Shown in pieces: positions 7,097 to 13,808 of a DNA stretch of 15,608 nucleotides. The position numbers and the translations under genes were made by a program. Source of the DNA: Fibrobacter sp. UBA1765. Lineage in GTDB: Bacteria > Fibrobacterota > Fibrobacteria > Fibrobacterales > Fibrobacteraceae. The notes beneath the pieces were generated by a model. It did not search any database. It was not told the origin of the DNA and saw only the letters and a list, made by a program, of their open reading frames with translations. The stretch covers positions 50,651-66,258 of the forward strand of contig DCGZ01000078.1 in the NCBI GenBank assembly GCA_002314675.1, in the 5' to 3' direction. The first letter of the stretch is position 1. Every line of letters starts with the position of its first letter.

Positions 7097-8002
7097 TTAT
7101 CCCCGGGTTATTCTAAAGAGTATTCTGAAGACGTTTGCATCGCTAGAATCGTGGTCTTCAAAATCTGCGATAGCCATGTAGCTTGCGCTTACGCCAATGG
7201 ACCATGTGTCCGAAACCCACCAGTCCTTGCCGAGTTCTATTTGCACGCCGTAACCAATCATGCCGATTTCCTTGTTATCGCGACGAGAGGAATCTTTAAG
7301 GTCCATGACATTTGCGATCGGGCCGTTTGCAATGCTAAAGAATGCCCCATTCATCATGGAATTAGGATTCCTGAAAGGGTAGAATGTTACGCCGATTCCA
7401 ATAAATCCAGAAATTCCATAGGCATCGTTATCCTTGATAATGTCTTCTTCCAAATGTTGTGGCAGTTGGTCAAGTACTGGAATTCGGTCGGATGCGCTAT
7501 TGTCGTAAGAGGTCTCTTTGTATTTCCCGCGACCTTGCAACGTGGCGATGTCTAGTTCAAAGTAAAGCGCCGCAAGGTTTCCCATGGATTTCCCGAATCT
7601 CATGTCTAAAGTCGGTATGGCGAAACCACTGAATTCGGAGCTTTCTTTTTCTACTCTTTCGTATGTATACGAATCCTCGTAGTTATTGTAGTCGTAATGG
7701 TATAGTTCCTCGGAATCGTTTTCCTTGTAGTTGAAACTTGTATAGCTTAAACCAAGGCCAGCGCTAAAGTAGAAGCCTCGGTGTTCCCTTGCTGGGCGGA
7801 CTTTCTTTGCTCGCTTTTTTGTTGGAGCCTCCACGGGTTCTGCGATAGAATTTTCCGTGGCTTGTACTGTAGCTGGATCTTCAACTGCGTATTCCATTGA
7901 GGACTCGACTGAATATTCTTCAGCTTCTTGTGCAAAAGTCGCAGAAACGGCAAACATGCCCGCAAACAGCATCTGCACGAAGTGTCTATGAATGTTTTTC
8001 AT
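7097..8002 (-). CDS. outer-membrane beta-barrel protein, tandem paralogue 1
   Basis: A 301-residue exported protein of no known function. A signal peptide (ending SATFA-QEAEE) is followed by an acidic linker (~25-60) and a basic patch KKRAKKVRPAR, then a predicted outer-membrane barrel from EHRGFYFSAGLGLSYTSF to the end. The barrel has alternating hydrophobic strands, aromatic girdle residues and Asp/Asn/Tyr-rich loops. It shares EHRGFY, YPF-NPNS-MNG, LGKDWW and the terminal FRITRG with the next gene, its closest paralogue. The ATG at 8002 is preferred: AGAGG lies five bases upstream, whereas the in-frame GTG at 8008 lies within that site. Nine bases separate it from the upstream barrel gene, so it is probably cotranscribed. 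The barrel prediction rests on pattern, and ligand and strand number are unknown. Confidence 0.8.
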   Translation of the reverse strand: MKNIHRHFVQMLFAGMFAVSATFAQEAEEYSVESSMEYAVEDPATVQATENSIAEPVEAPTKKRAKKVRPAREHRGFYFSAGLGLSYTSFNYKENDSEELYHYDYNNYEDSYTYERVEKESSEFSGFAIPTLDMRFGKSMGNLAALYFELDIATLQGRGKYKETSYDNSASDRIPVLDQLPQHLEEDIIKDNDAYGISGFIGIGVTFYPFRNPNSMMNGAFFSIANGPIANVMDLKDSSRRDNKEIGMIGYGVQIELGKDWWVSDTWSIGVSASYMAIADFEDHDSSDANVFRILFRITRG

Positions 8003-8011
8003 ATTCACCTC

Positions 8012-8776
8012 TTAGCCTCTTGTCAAGCGGAATGAAAGGGCGAATACGTTTTCTGAACTTTTAATGTTGTCAAACTTTGTTGAAGAATGGCCAAATGAAA
8101 ATCCAACGCCTATGGACATGTGGTTGTTGATCCACCAATCCTTGCCAATTTCTGCGATAAAGCTTGTCCCTAGATTTCCTGTAGCATGGTTGTCGTCTGT
8201 GGTAACGGCGACGTAAAAAACGTAGCCTACGGATCCTCCAATAAAGAATCCGTTCATTGCGGAGTTTGGATCCTGGAATGGGTAGATTGTTGTGCCAAAT
8301 CCAATGAATGTTCGGATGTTTACCGCATCTCCTGAATATTTATCGGTGTAATCAATTTGCCAGTCTTCTTCGTAAATCTTGTTCCCGTGATCATCATAAA
8401 GCGGGTCGTTGTGTTCATCCTGGGCAATTTTACGTTCATATTCAATATCTTCATAGTCCATGCTGCCTGAATAGATTGCGAAATTGAAGCTGGTGTGGAA
8501 TGCTATCAGGTTTGCTAGTGCTGTACCGAACTTGAAGTCAAATACAGGGAATGTGGCTCCTGTAAAATCGTATGTTTCCTTTTCCTTTTCGTCGGCGTAG
8601 TAGTGGTCCAGGTCTTGCCATTGTTCTTTGGCGTGGAATGAATTGTAGCCAAGGCCGAAACCAACGCTGTTATAAAAGCCGCGATGTTCCTTTGGTGTAA
8701 ATGACGGTACCTGTTCTTCGGCGCAAACGCCAGAAACAAGAATTGAAACGAGAAGGATGAAGAATCTTTTAAGCAT
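8012..8776 (-). CDS. outer-membrane beta-barrel protein, tandem paralogue 2
   Basis: A 254-residue exported protein with a signal peptide (residues ~1-19, ending SGVCA-EEQ), then directly a barrel domain starting KEHRGFYNSVGFGLGYNSF. Matches to paralogue 1 run across the length: EHRGFY, T-YPFQDPNSAMNGFF, EIGKDWW followed by SIGVGFSF, ENVFALSFRLTRG at the C-terminus. A long acidic, Tyr/Asp/Glu-rich stretch (~110-150) is probably an extracellular loop. It lacks the charged linker of paralogue 1. There is no Shine-Dalgarno site before the ATG at 8776; instead TTGACA lies 30 bases upstream (see the promoter entry). The 47-bp gap to paralogue 3 is the largest inside this gene group. Function unknown; duplication of a surface protein is the simplest reading. 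Confidence 0.8.
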   Translation of the reverse strand: MLKRFFILLVSILVSGVCAEEQVPSFTPKEHRGFYNSVGFGLGYNSFHAKEQWQDLDHYYADEKEKETYDFTGATFPVFDFKFGTALANLIAFHTSFNFAIYSGSMDYEDIEYERKIAQDEHNDPLYDDHGNKIYEEDWQIDYTDKYSGDAVNIRTFIGFGTTIYPFQDPNSAMNGFFIGGSVGYVFYVAVTTDDNHATGNLGTSFIAEIGKDWWINNHMSIGVGFSFGHSSTKFDNIKSSENVFALSFRLTRG

Positions 8777-8782
8777 AATACG

Positions 8783-8812
8783 GATAAATTAAAAAAACGT
8801 TATCTCTGTCAA
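8783..8812 (-). promoter_or_regulatory. candidate internal promoter before barrel paralogue 2
   Basis: On the minus strand, a perfect TTGACA (8807-8812) is followed after 18 bases by TTTATC (8783-8788), a weak -10. The -10 would end only six bases before the ATG, so the transcript would begin at or next to the start codon, which would suit the absence of a ribosome-binding site (leaderless message). The good -35 is the main support; the weak -10 keeps confidence low. Confidence 0.3.
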
Positions 8813-8823
8813 TAATAAAAAAT

Positions 8824-9489
8824 TTAATTTCTGGTGAAATGAATGTTCGCAAGAATCTTGTGGGATGTCCCTGCTGTCGTGCAACTGGTCAATTCAAAAG
8901 TCGGCATATAGCTTGCTCCAAATCCAATGGCCCAATTTCTTGAAATAAATTGTTCGAAGCCGAGTTCCAGCAACAATGAAATCCCGTCTTGAGACCCGAG
9001 TGGCACGATGGGGGAGTTGTATTCATAAAAGTTGAATCCCCAATTTATATCTGCGTATAATCCGTTTAGAATTCCGTTAAATGGCGTGATGCCGACTCCA
9101 CCACCGACTAGCAGGCTGATTTCGTGGGCTTCGTCGCTTTTGCAACCATAGCCATATCCTTTAGAGTTGCAGCCTTTTATTCTGTCGTGACCTTCGGCTA
9201 TTGAATAAAGTGTTGTGAAATGTGGAGTGACTATATTGAATAATGTGTATCCGACTTTTAATCCGAGTCCAGTGCTAAAGCCTTCAATGTTAAAGGAATA
9301 GCGTTCATTAAAATCCTTGTCCTCGCCGTAAAAGTAGCCAATGTTGTAGGAGCCGCTAAAAAAGAAGGATCTGTCGCGATGCTTTGCTAAAGAAGAGCTT
9401 TCAAGAGACTTGTTGTCTAGCGACGTGTATATAGATTCAGCGTGTGCAAGCAGGCTTGCAATGCAAATTGTCAAAAAAAACAGGCGCAT
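8824..9489 (-). CDS. outer-membrane beta-barrel protein, tandem paralogue 3 (divergent)
   Basis: A 221-residue exported protein, the first barrel gene in transcription order. Residues 1-17 look like a signal peptide (LFFLTICIASLLAHA-ES). The mature part matches paralogues 1 and 2 only loosely: KHRDRSFFFSGSYNIGYFYG corresponds to their EHRGFY region, G-GVGITPFNGILNGLY to YPF-PNS-MNG, and it ends ILANIHFTRN, comparable to FRITRG and FRLTRG. Cysteines in GCNSKGYGYGCKSDE and TSCTTAG may form loop disulfides. The ATG at 9489 lies 15 bases after the lipoprotein stop codon with no Shine-Dalgarno site visible, so translation may depend on coupling. The barrel fold is inferred from alternating strands and family pattern; function is unknown. 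Confidence 0.75.
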   Translation of the reverse strand: MRLFFLTICIASLLAHAESIYTSLDNKSLESSSLAKHRDRSFFFSGSYNIGYFYGEDKDFNERYSFNIEGFSTGLGLKVGYTLFNIVTPHFTTLYSIAEGHDRIKGCNSKGYGYGCKSDEAHEISLLVGGGVGITPFNGILNGLYADINWGFNFYEYNSPIVPLGSQDGISLLLELGFEQFISRNWAIGFGASYMPTFELTSCTTAGTSHKILANIHFTRN

Positions 9490-9504
9490 GGGAATTTAGA
9501 AGTT

Positions 9505-10215
9505 TTACTTGCAGTGACTTAAGATTATTTGACTGTATTTGCTCCAATTGTTGTCGTAGTAATAAAACTCATTGGCATCGTTTAATGTGCATATGATCGA
9601 ATTGCTAGGCTCCTCGATGCCATAGAACGTATTGCTGCTTTCGGTATGGCCGCCTTCGGCTATGCAGTCCTGCTTGAACATTTCAACTTCGTCCTCGTTG
9701 AGGGAAATAAATTCCTTGATGGTTGAGCCGTACTTGGATACGGAATAGGAACTGGATTGAGAATCGTTTGCTTCGCATTCCACTTTGGCTTCCCAGGGCC
9801 ACATTTGGTAATAGAAGGTTCCTTTCGTGCCAATGATTTTTTTGCGTGTGTCGATGTTGCAGTATTCTCCAGTACAAATGTCGAAAGCCGGTGCGGTATG
9901 AAGGGTGTCTAGAGTAAAGATGGATTCTGGAATGAGGGGCGTGTCGAATTGCTCGAATTCAAGACAGTCTACCGCTCCGCTAATCCCTGGGCGAGGGGTC
10001 GTTTCTGCTGATCCGCTGTCAATTGAGGACGAACTAAAAGGAACCTCGAAACTGGAAGAACTTTGAATGCCGGAAGACATTCCTTCGTCTTTGCCGGCGA
10101 CGCTGTTTGTTTGTTCGTCGGTGCCAGCTACGTCGGTAGAGCAGGCGCTGCAAAAGAGCGCTGCAATGAAGGCTGATTGAATCGCGATTGGTGAGATAAA
10201 CTTGAAACTCATCAT
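9505..10215 (-). CDS. lipoprotein of unknown function, serine-rich linker
   Basis: A 236-residue predicted lipoprotein. The N-terminus MMSFKFISPIAIQSAFIAALFCSAC ends in a lipobox-like CSAC with Cys25 as the likely lipidated residue; Cys rather than Leu at -3 is atypical. A low-complexity linker (~26-75) rich in Ser, Thr, Gly and acidic residues (SSSS twice) follows, a common design for Fibrobacter surface lipoproteins. The C-terminal ~155 residues contain cysteines (DCLEFEQ, DICTGEYCN, KVECEAN, QDCIAEGG, IICTLND, SHCK) that could pair, and Tyr/Asn-rich strands. No family recognised. AGGAG sits five bases before the ATG at 10215 (eight before the next ATG at 10212). The in-frame reading can be extended upstream to 10290, but that part overlaps the regulator gene. 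It lies eight bases after the regulator stop, implying cotranscription. Confidence 0.8.
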   Translation of the reverse strand: MMSFKFISPIAIQSAFIAALFCSACSTDVAGTDEQTNSVAGKDEGMSSGIQSSSSFEVPFSSSSIDSGSAETTPRPGISGAVDCLEFEQFDTPLIPESIFTLDTLHTAPAFDICTGEYCNIDTRKKIIGTKGTFYYQMWPWEAKVECEANDSQSSSYSVSKYGSTIKEFISLNEDEVEMFKQDCIAEGGHTESSNTFYGIEEPSNSIICTLNDANEFYYYDNNWSKYSQIILSHCK

Positions 10216-10223
10216 GAAAACTC

Positions 10224-11039
10224 CTAAACCTTTTCTGTCAACGGGAACAACTGCAGATTTAAACGGTAGACTCGGTCGATGCTTTTGCATTCATTTGCCA
10301 AGGCGATAATGCGCCTGCGGCAAATGTTTACCTCCTCTGTAATGCGCGCAAGCGTTTCGGCGTCAACCCCCATGGTAACGCCGGAAATGTTTCGCTCACT
10401 TGCATCGACCTTGTCTAGGGATTCCTTTGCCAGGTCGGCCATCTCACGATGCATGCTTCTTACGGCTAAAGGAATCGCCTCGCTGGAACTGGTGAGAGCC
10501 TTGTCAGTTTGCTGGTAGGCGTTTTCTCCAGATTCCTGCAGTAAACCTAATTTGGTCAATAACGACAATGCGTCTCTAACTTGTTGGGCCGAATAGTTGT
10601 GCTTAATCTTTTTTGCAATTTCGTTAGGTAATGCGCCAGGCATAAGAGGCGCTAGTTCACGTACGATGGAATTTACAGAGGATTCGTAGTAGGTGAATGT
10701 GTCTGCATCCATGATGCGGACTTTATGCTCCTTGGCGACGCGCTTCATTTCTGCAAAGATTGCCTTTTTCTTTTCGTCATCCTTGGCGTTGCCGAATTCC
10801 ACCAGCAGTTCAAAATAATCGTACTCGAACCCGGCTAAGCCCATGGCGCTTGCGACTCGGGGGAGGCCGACGCGACTTAAGGAACTTTTACCATCGCAAA
10901 CAAGCTTCAGGTAAGATGGGGATGAAAAGCCGGTGATCTTTGAAAACTCGCGCCAAGTAAACGCGGACTTCTTTTTGCGTTCTTCGTAGAAGTCCTGCAT
11001 GTAGCGGCGGTAATCCTGATATTCGATAATTGGTTTCAT
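10224..11039 (-). CDS. TIGR02147-family putative transcriptional regulator
   Basis: A 271-residue cytoplasmic protein matching the TIGR02147 (DUF4423) family, which is expanded in Fibrobacter. The start MKPIIEYQDYRRYMQDFYEERK is the family signature. Residues ~28-55 (TWREFSKITGFSSPSYLKLVCDGKSSLS) look like a helix-turn-helix; ~138-170 (NEIAKKIKHNYSAQQVRDAL, then LLTKLGLLQES) resembles a second winged-helix-type module; ~215-268 (SERNISGVTMGVDAETLARI, ending VYRLNLQLFPLTEK) is the conserved C-terminal segment. DNA binding is inferred from these helices; the family has little experimental work that I know of. The ATG at 11039 is chosen because family similarity begins there; the longer in-frame TTG reading at 11108 adds unrelated residues. 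It heads the lipoprotein/barrel group and diverges from the FISUMP lipoprotein, so both are likely targets. Confidence 0.88.
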   Translation of the reverse strand: MKPIIEYQDYRRYMQDFYEERKKKSAFTWREFSKITGFSSPSYLKLVCDGKSSLSRVGLPRVASAMGLAGFEYDYFELLVEFGNAKDDEKKKAIFAEMKRVAKEHKVRIMDADTFTYYESSVNSIVRELAPLMPGALPNEIAKKIKHNYSAQQVRDALSLLTKLGLLQESGENAYQQTDKALTSSSEAIPLAVRSMHREMADLAKESLDKVDASERNISGVTMGVDAETLARITEEVNICRRRIIALANECKSIDRVYRLNLQLFPLTEKV

Positions 11040-11060
11040 TGGTTGATTCTCGTTTTCTTC

Positions 11061-11090
11061 TGCTATAATATAATTTTTTTTCTGTAAAGG
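11061..11090 (-). promoter_or_regulatory. probable promoter region of the regulator operon
   Basis: About 25-50 bases upstream of the regulator ATG lies an AT-rich block with overlapping TATAAT-like hexamers (11064-11074 on the plus strand, reading ATTATATTATA on the minus strand) and TTTACA (11083-11088, minus strand). The TTTACA-to-hexamer spacing is too short for a standard pair, so I cannot fix the -35. The region must hold the minus-strand promoter, as no other gene lies upstream. Confidence 0.3.
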
Positions 11091-11142
11091 TGAGTTGTGA
11101 TGATACAAAATTATTGAAAAATTTGATGAAATTAGTTTTTAA

Positions 11143-11204
11143 CGTTTTGTTTAAAATAAAATTTGACTAAATGAAACAAAATGTCTTGTAAATGGAACAA
11201 AACG
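11143..11204. promoter_or_regulatory. candidate operator: direct and inverted AACAAAAYG repeats
   Basis: TAAATGAAACAAAATG (11168-11183) and TAAATGGAACAAAACG (11189-11204) are 16-bp direct repeats differing at two bases and spaced exactly 21 bp start to start, two turns of the helix. CGTTTTGTT at 11143-11151 is the inverted copy of AACAAAACG. The second direct repeat fills the spacer between the -35 and -10 hexamers of the plus-strand promoter, and the first ends just upstream of the -35. Such placement is typical of a repressor or activator site, and the adjacent TIGR02147 regulator is the obvious candidate to bind it. Confidence 0.45.
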
Positions 11205-11214
11205 AGATTATATT
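11186..11214 (+). promoter_or_regulatory. promoter of the FISUMP lipoprotein gene
   Basis: TTGTAA (11186-11191, four of six consensus bases) and TATATT (11209-11214, five of six) are separated by exactly 17 bases. Transcription would start near 11221, leaving a leader of about 50 bases before the ATG at 11270, which has AGGAG in place. One 16-bp repeat of the candidate operator lies between the two hexamers. Confidence 0.55.
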
Positions 11215-11269
11215 GTTGTCTGAGAACTTGGCCGGATTCACGGTCAAAATATGGTTAGGAGACCCATTT

Positions 11270-12394
11270 ATGAATAAGAATTCATTAGCTCGTTTTGCGG
11301 CATCGATTACTGTTGCTTTAGTTGCCGCATGTTCCTCTGATAATTCCGCTTCGTCGGAAGAGGCTCCCTTGGCTCAAAATCCAGAGGCTCTGGATTCTGT
11401 GGTGTCGGATTATGGCCAGGTGAAAATGGGGGCCTGCTTGGCTGGCCTGGGGGATGAAATCGTTCTGTATAAGACGGCCTCTTTTGATACAAGCGCTCTG
11501 GCTGTGATTTATCCTAACAATGAAAGTTACGAAATCATGTTGCCTGCCGTTATGGATAATTGCGCCATTTACGCTCCCGTAATTACAAAAATGGCTGGCG
11601 ATACGCTGGTAATCGCATACGATTTGTCTGGGAACTTTGCAGAGGCTGATTGCAGTTGCGTTAGCGATCATTATTTTGACGTGAATGAACGTTTTATCGG
11701 GGCAAAGTTTGCAAAGTTTGAAAATCGAGTGTTTGAAGTGCGTTTTGTCGAAAATCCGAAGGTTCTTGATATAATTTCCGACGAAACAGCTGCTGAGGAA
11801 CGTCCGCCTATGCAGACTTTTCCGGAGAATGTAATCTCGGTAGATGTAATCACGGAGTACTTGGTGGATACCGCTGAGACTCATCTTTATTTTGATGTTC
11901 GTCCTTCAGAAACTGGTCCCGCGCCGGACTATGGTAATCTAGTTGAATTCAAGGGACCTTTAACGTATGCTGATACCGTTGAACTTAATGGTATCGTATG
12001 GACAAATTTTAATTTGGATGTACAAGTTTCCTTGACTGATTCCGCTCATCTTAAACGCTGGTGCTACAATGACGATTCCACCTATTGCGAAAAGTATGGC
12101 CGCCTTTATACTCTTGAAGAAGCGTTGCAAGTTTGTCGCAACGGTTGGCATTTGCCGACTTCCGATGAATGGAAGGAGTCTATCGGCTACGGCTATGATG
12201 CCTATGTCAAGTTCTCTGCAAAAGGCTGGGGGCGGGAATATTGGACATCTACAAGGGATGCACTGAATGGTGATTGTGCCCAAAGGGTTGAATTTAGCGA
12301 CAGTTCCGCGGGGGTTGTTTACGTTTGTGAAGACGATGAAAATAGAAGACTGTCTGTTCGCTGCGTAAAGGACTATGAAAAGCTGATGATTTAA
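11270..12394 (+). CDS. lipoprotein with C-terminal FISUMP-like domain
   Basis: A 374-residue predicted surface lipoprotein. Signal peptide residues 1-20 end in the lipobox VAAC (lipidated Cys21), followed by a Ser/Glu/Asn-rich linker (~22-45). Residues ~48-220 are an unrecognised Cys-containing region (ADCSCVSDHYFD among others). Residues ~232-368 resemble the FISUMP domain (TIGR02145) common in Fibrobacter: LNGIVWTNFNL, RWCYNDDSTYC, KYGRLYTLEEALQVCRNGWHLPTSDEW, KGWGREYWTST, RRLSVRCVKDYEK. The usual GFSALPGG loop between WHLP and the WTS motif is missing, so this is a shortened variant. Domain function is unknown; in the family it often ends secreted proteins. The ATG at 11270 has AGGAG eight bases upstream and matches the signal peptide; an in-frame ATG at 11192 lies within the promoter. 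It is a single-gene unit divergent from the TIGR02147 regulator. Confidence 0.87.
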   Translation: MNKNSLARFAASITVALVAACSSDNSASSEEAPLAQNPEALDSVVSDYGQVKMGACLAGLGDEIVLYKTASFDTSALAVIYPNNESYEIMLPAVMDNCAIYAPVITKMAGDTLVIAYDLSGNFAEADCSCVSDHYFDVNERFIGAKFAKFENRVFEVRFVENPKVLDIISDETAAEERPPMQTFPENVISVDVITEYLVDTAETHLYFDVRPSETGPAPDYGNLVEFKGPLTYADTVELNGIVWTNFNLDVQVSLTDSAHLKRWCYNDDSTYCEKYGRLYTLEEALQVCRNGWHLPTSDEWKESIGYGYDAYVKFSAKGWGREYWTSTRDALNGDCAQRVEFSDSSAGVVYVCEDDENRRLSVRCVKDYEKLMI

Positions 12395-12443
12395 ACGACG
12401 GTATCATTTTGCCATCATTAATTTGTTTTTGGGGAAGTCCTTC

Positions 12444-12471
12444 TCTCGTCTCTCGTCTCTCGCCTTTCGTC
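12444..12471. repeat. degenerate heptamer tandem array A
   Basis: Four consecutive 7-base units: TCTCGTC, TCTCGTC, TCTCGCC, TTTCGTC, lying 50 bases after the FISUMP gene stop and about 120 bases before tyrS. Unit length is not a multiple of three and the stretch is not in any supported gene. Read on the minus strand the consensus is GACGAGA, which matches array B downstream of mqnB. Confidence 0.7.
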
Positions 12472-12501
12472 TAATTACTATATTAGCCGCCGAAATGATA
12501 A

Positions 12502-12531
12502 TTTACTCTTTCTTAATGGGCTTTGAATAAT
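12502..12531 (+). promoter_or_regulatory. candidate promoter for tyrS-pfkB-mqnB
   Basis: TTTACT (12502-12507) and AATAAT (12526-12531, five of six) are 18 bases apart, giving a leader of about 50 bases before the tyrS ATG. The 12395-12590 gap must hold the promoter unless tyrS is read through from the lipoprotein gene, for which no clear terminator was found. The AT-rich setting makes this a weak call. No T-box-like long leader is present. Confidence 0.3.
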
Positions 12532-12590
12532 GGAATAGCCTTGTGTTGGTCTATTCATTTTTAACCATTTTGAAAAAAAGGAAAATGTTT

Positions 12591-13808
12591 ATGCAATTCC
12601 GTCCTGTACAAGAACAGCTCGATATCCTTATGCGCGGTGTCATCGACATCGTGCCGCAAGATGAACTTAAGAAGAAACTTGAAAAGTCCTATGCAACAGG
12701 CGTTCCGCTCCGCGTAAAGATGGGCGTTGACCCGACTGCACCGGATGTGCACCTCGGTCACACTGTCGTGATGCGCAAGCTCCGCCAGTTCCAGGATCTT
12801 GGTCACACCGTTGTCTTGATCGTCGGCGATTACACTGCCCAGATCGGCGACCCGAGTGGCCGCAACAAGGCACGCCCGCGTCTAAGCCACGAACAGGTTC
12901 TCGAAAACGCAAAGGAATACCAGGAACAGTTCTTCAAGGTTGTTCGCCGTGACCAGGTCGAAATCCATTACAATGGCGAATGGTTTTCTAAGCTTGACTT
13001 TAGCAAGGTTACAGAACTCATGGGCCAGTTTACCGTTGCCCAGATGCTTGAACGCGAAGACTTCCATAACCGCTATGTCGGTGGCCAGTCCATCAGCCTT
13101 CACGAATTCATGTACCCGATGATGCAGGGCTACGATTCCGTTGCCATCAAGAGCGATATCGAACTTGGCGGCACTGACCAGAAGTTCAACGTTCTCCGTG
13201 GCCGTGACCTCCAGATTTTCGAAGGCATGGAACCGCAGATCGGCCTTTTCCTCCCGATCTTGCTCGGTACAGATGGCAAGGTCAAGATGAGCAAGTCCAT
13301 CGGTAACTACGTTGGCGTAAACGAACCTGCCGATGTCATGTACCACAAGATCTATAGCCTCGCAGATAGCCTTATCGAAAACTGGTTTGAACTTTTGACA
13401 AATGTCCCGATGCCAGAAATCAAGGCTATGCTTGCAAAGATTGCAAGTGGCGAAATGCACCCGAACGAAGCAAAGCACCTGCTTGCCATGGACATCGTTA
13501 CCCAGTACCATGGTGCCGAAGCTGCAACTGCAGCCGCTGCCAAGGAAAAGGAAATCCATAGCGGTAACGCAATCCCGAGCGATGCTGCCGAAGTCAAGAT
13601 TCCTGCCGGTGAAATGGGCGTTCTTGACTTGTTTGTTGCCGCAGGCGCATTCAAGAGCAAGGGCGAAGCACGTCGCATGGTCCAGAACGGTGGCGTAAAG
13701 ATGGGTGGCGAAAAGGTCTCTGACCCGCAGGCAACCGTCACGCTCAATGGCGAAGACAAGCTCGTTCTCCAGGTCGGTAAGCGCAACTTCTTCAAGGTAA
13801 ACTTCTAA
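12591..13808 (+). CDS. tyrS: tyrosyl-tRNA synthetase
   Basis: TyrRS activates tyrosine with ATP and loads it on tRNA-Tyr. The 405-residue protein has the class I signature HLGH (54-57) in GVDPTAPDVHLGHTVV, QIGDPSGRN (84-92), the tyrosine-pocket region GGTDQKFN (193-200), and KMSKS (232-236). The C-terminal ~60 residues (LFVAAGAFKSKGEARRMVQN to the end) form an S4-like RNA-binding domain. The bacterial form with HLGH and this S4 tail resembles the TyrZ-type enzymes. The ATG at 12591 is chosen because AAGGA lies eight bases upstream; the ATG at 12585 is only two bases from it. Codon use is strongly biased toward C-ending codons, unlike the neighbouring lipoprotein gene, consistent with high expression. 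Its TAA shares one base with the pfkB ATG. Confidence 0.97.
   Translation: MQFRPVQEQLDILMRGVIDIVPQDELKKKLEKSYATGVPLRVKMGVDPTAPDVHLGHTVVMRKLRQFQDLGHTVVLIVGDYTAQIGDPSGRNKARPRLSHEQVLENAKEYQEQFFKVVRRDQVEIHYNGEWFSKLDFSKVTELMGQFTVAQMLEREDFHNRYVGGQSISLHEFMYPMMQGYDSVAIKSDIELGGTDQKFNVLRGRDLQIFEGMEPQIGLFLPILLGTDGKVKMSKSIGNYVGVNEPADVMYHKIYSLADSLIENWFELLTNVPMPEIKAMLAKIASGEMHPNEAKHLLAMDIVTQYHGAEAATAAAAKEKEIHSGNAIPSDAAEVKIPAGEMGVLDLFVAAGAFKSKGEARRMVQNGGVKMGGEKVSDPQATVTLNGEDKLVLQVGKRNFFKVNF

Noticed and set aside
8003..8008. GTG at 8008 as start of barrel paralogue 1
   Set aside because: The GTG lies inside the AGAGGTG ribosome-binding site of the ATG at 8002.
11040..11108. Upstream TTG start for the TIGR02147 regulator
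   Set aside because: The extra 23 residues are unrelated to the family and the probable promoter lies in this stretch.
11318..11884. 188-codon minus-strand open reading frame
   Set aside because: Antisense to the FISUMP lipoprotein gene, without signal, motif or ribosome-binding site.
12384..12432. Intrinsic terminator after the FISUMP gene
   Set aside because: Only a 5-6 bp AT-rich stem with a long loop overlapping the stop codon precedes the T-rich TTTGTTTTT; not convincing.
12444..12471. Heptamer arrays as a CRISPR or coding repeat
   Set aside because: Units are 7 bp without spacers, no cas genes are near, and the unit length is not a multiple of three.
12882..13559. 225-codon minus-strand open reading frame
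   Set aside because: Entirely antisense to tyrS, whose motifs and codon bias are unambiguous; no start signal or neighbour supports it.
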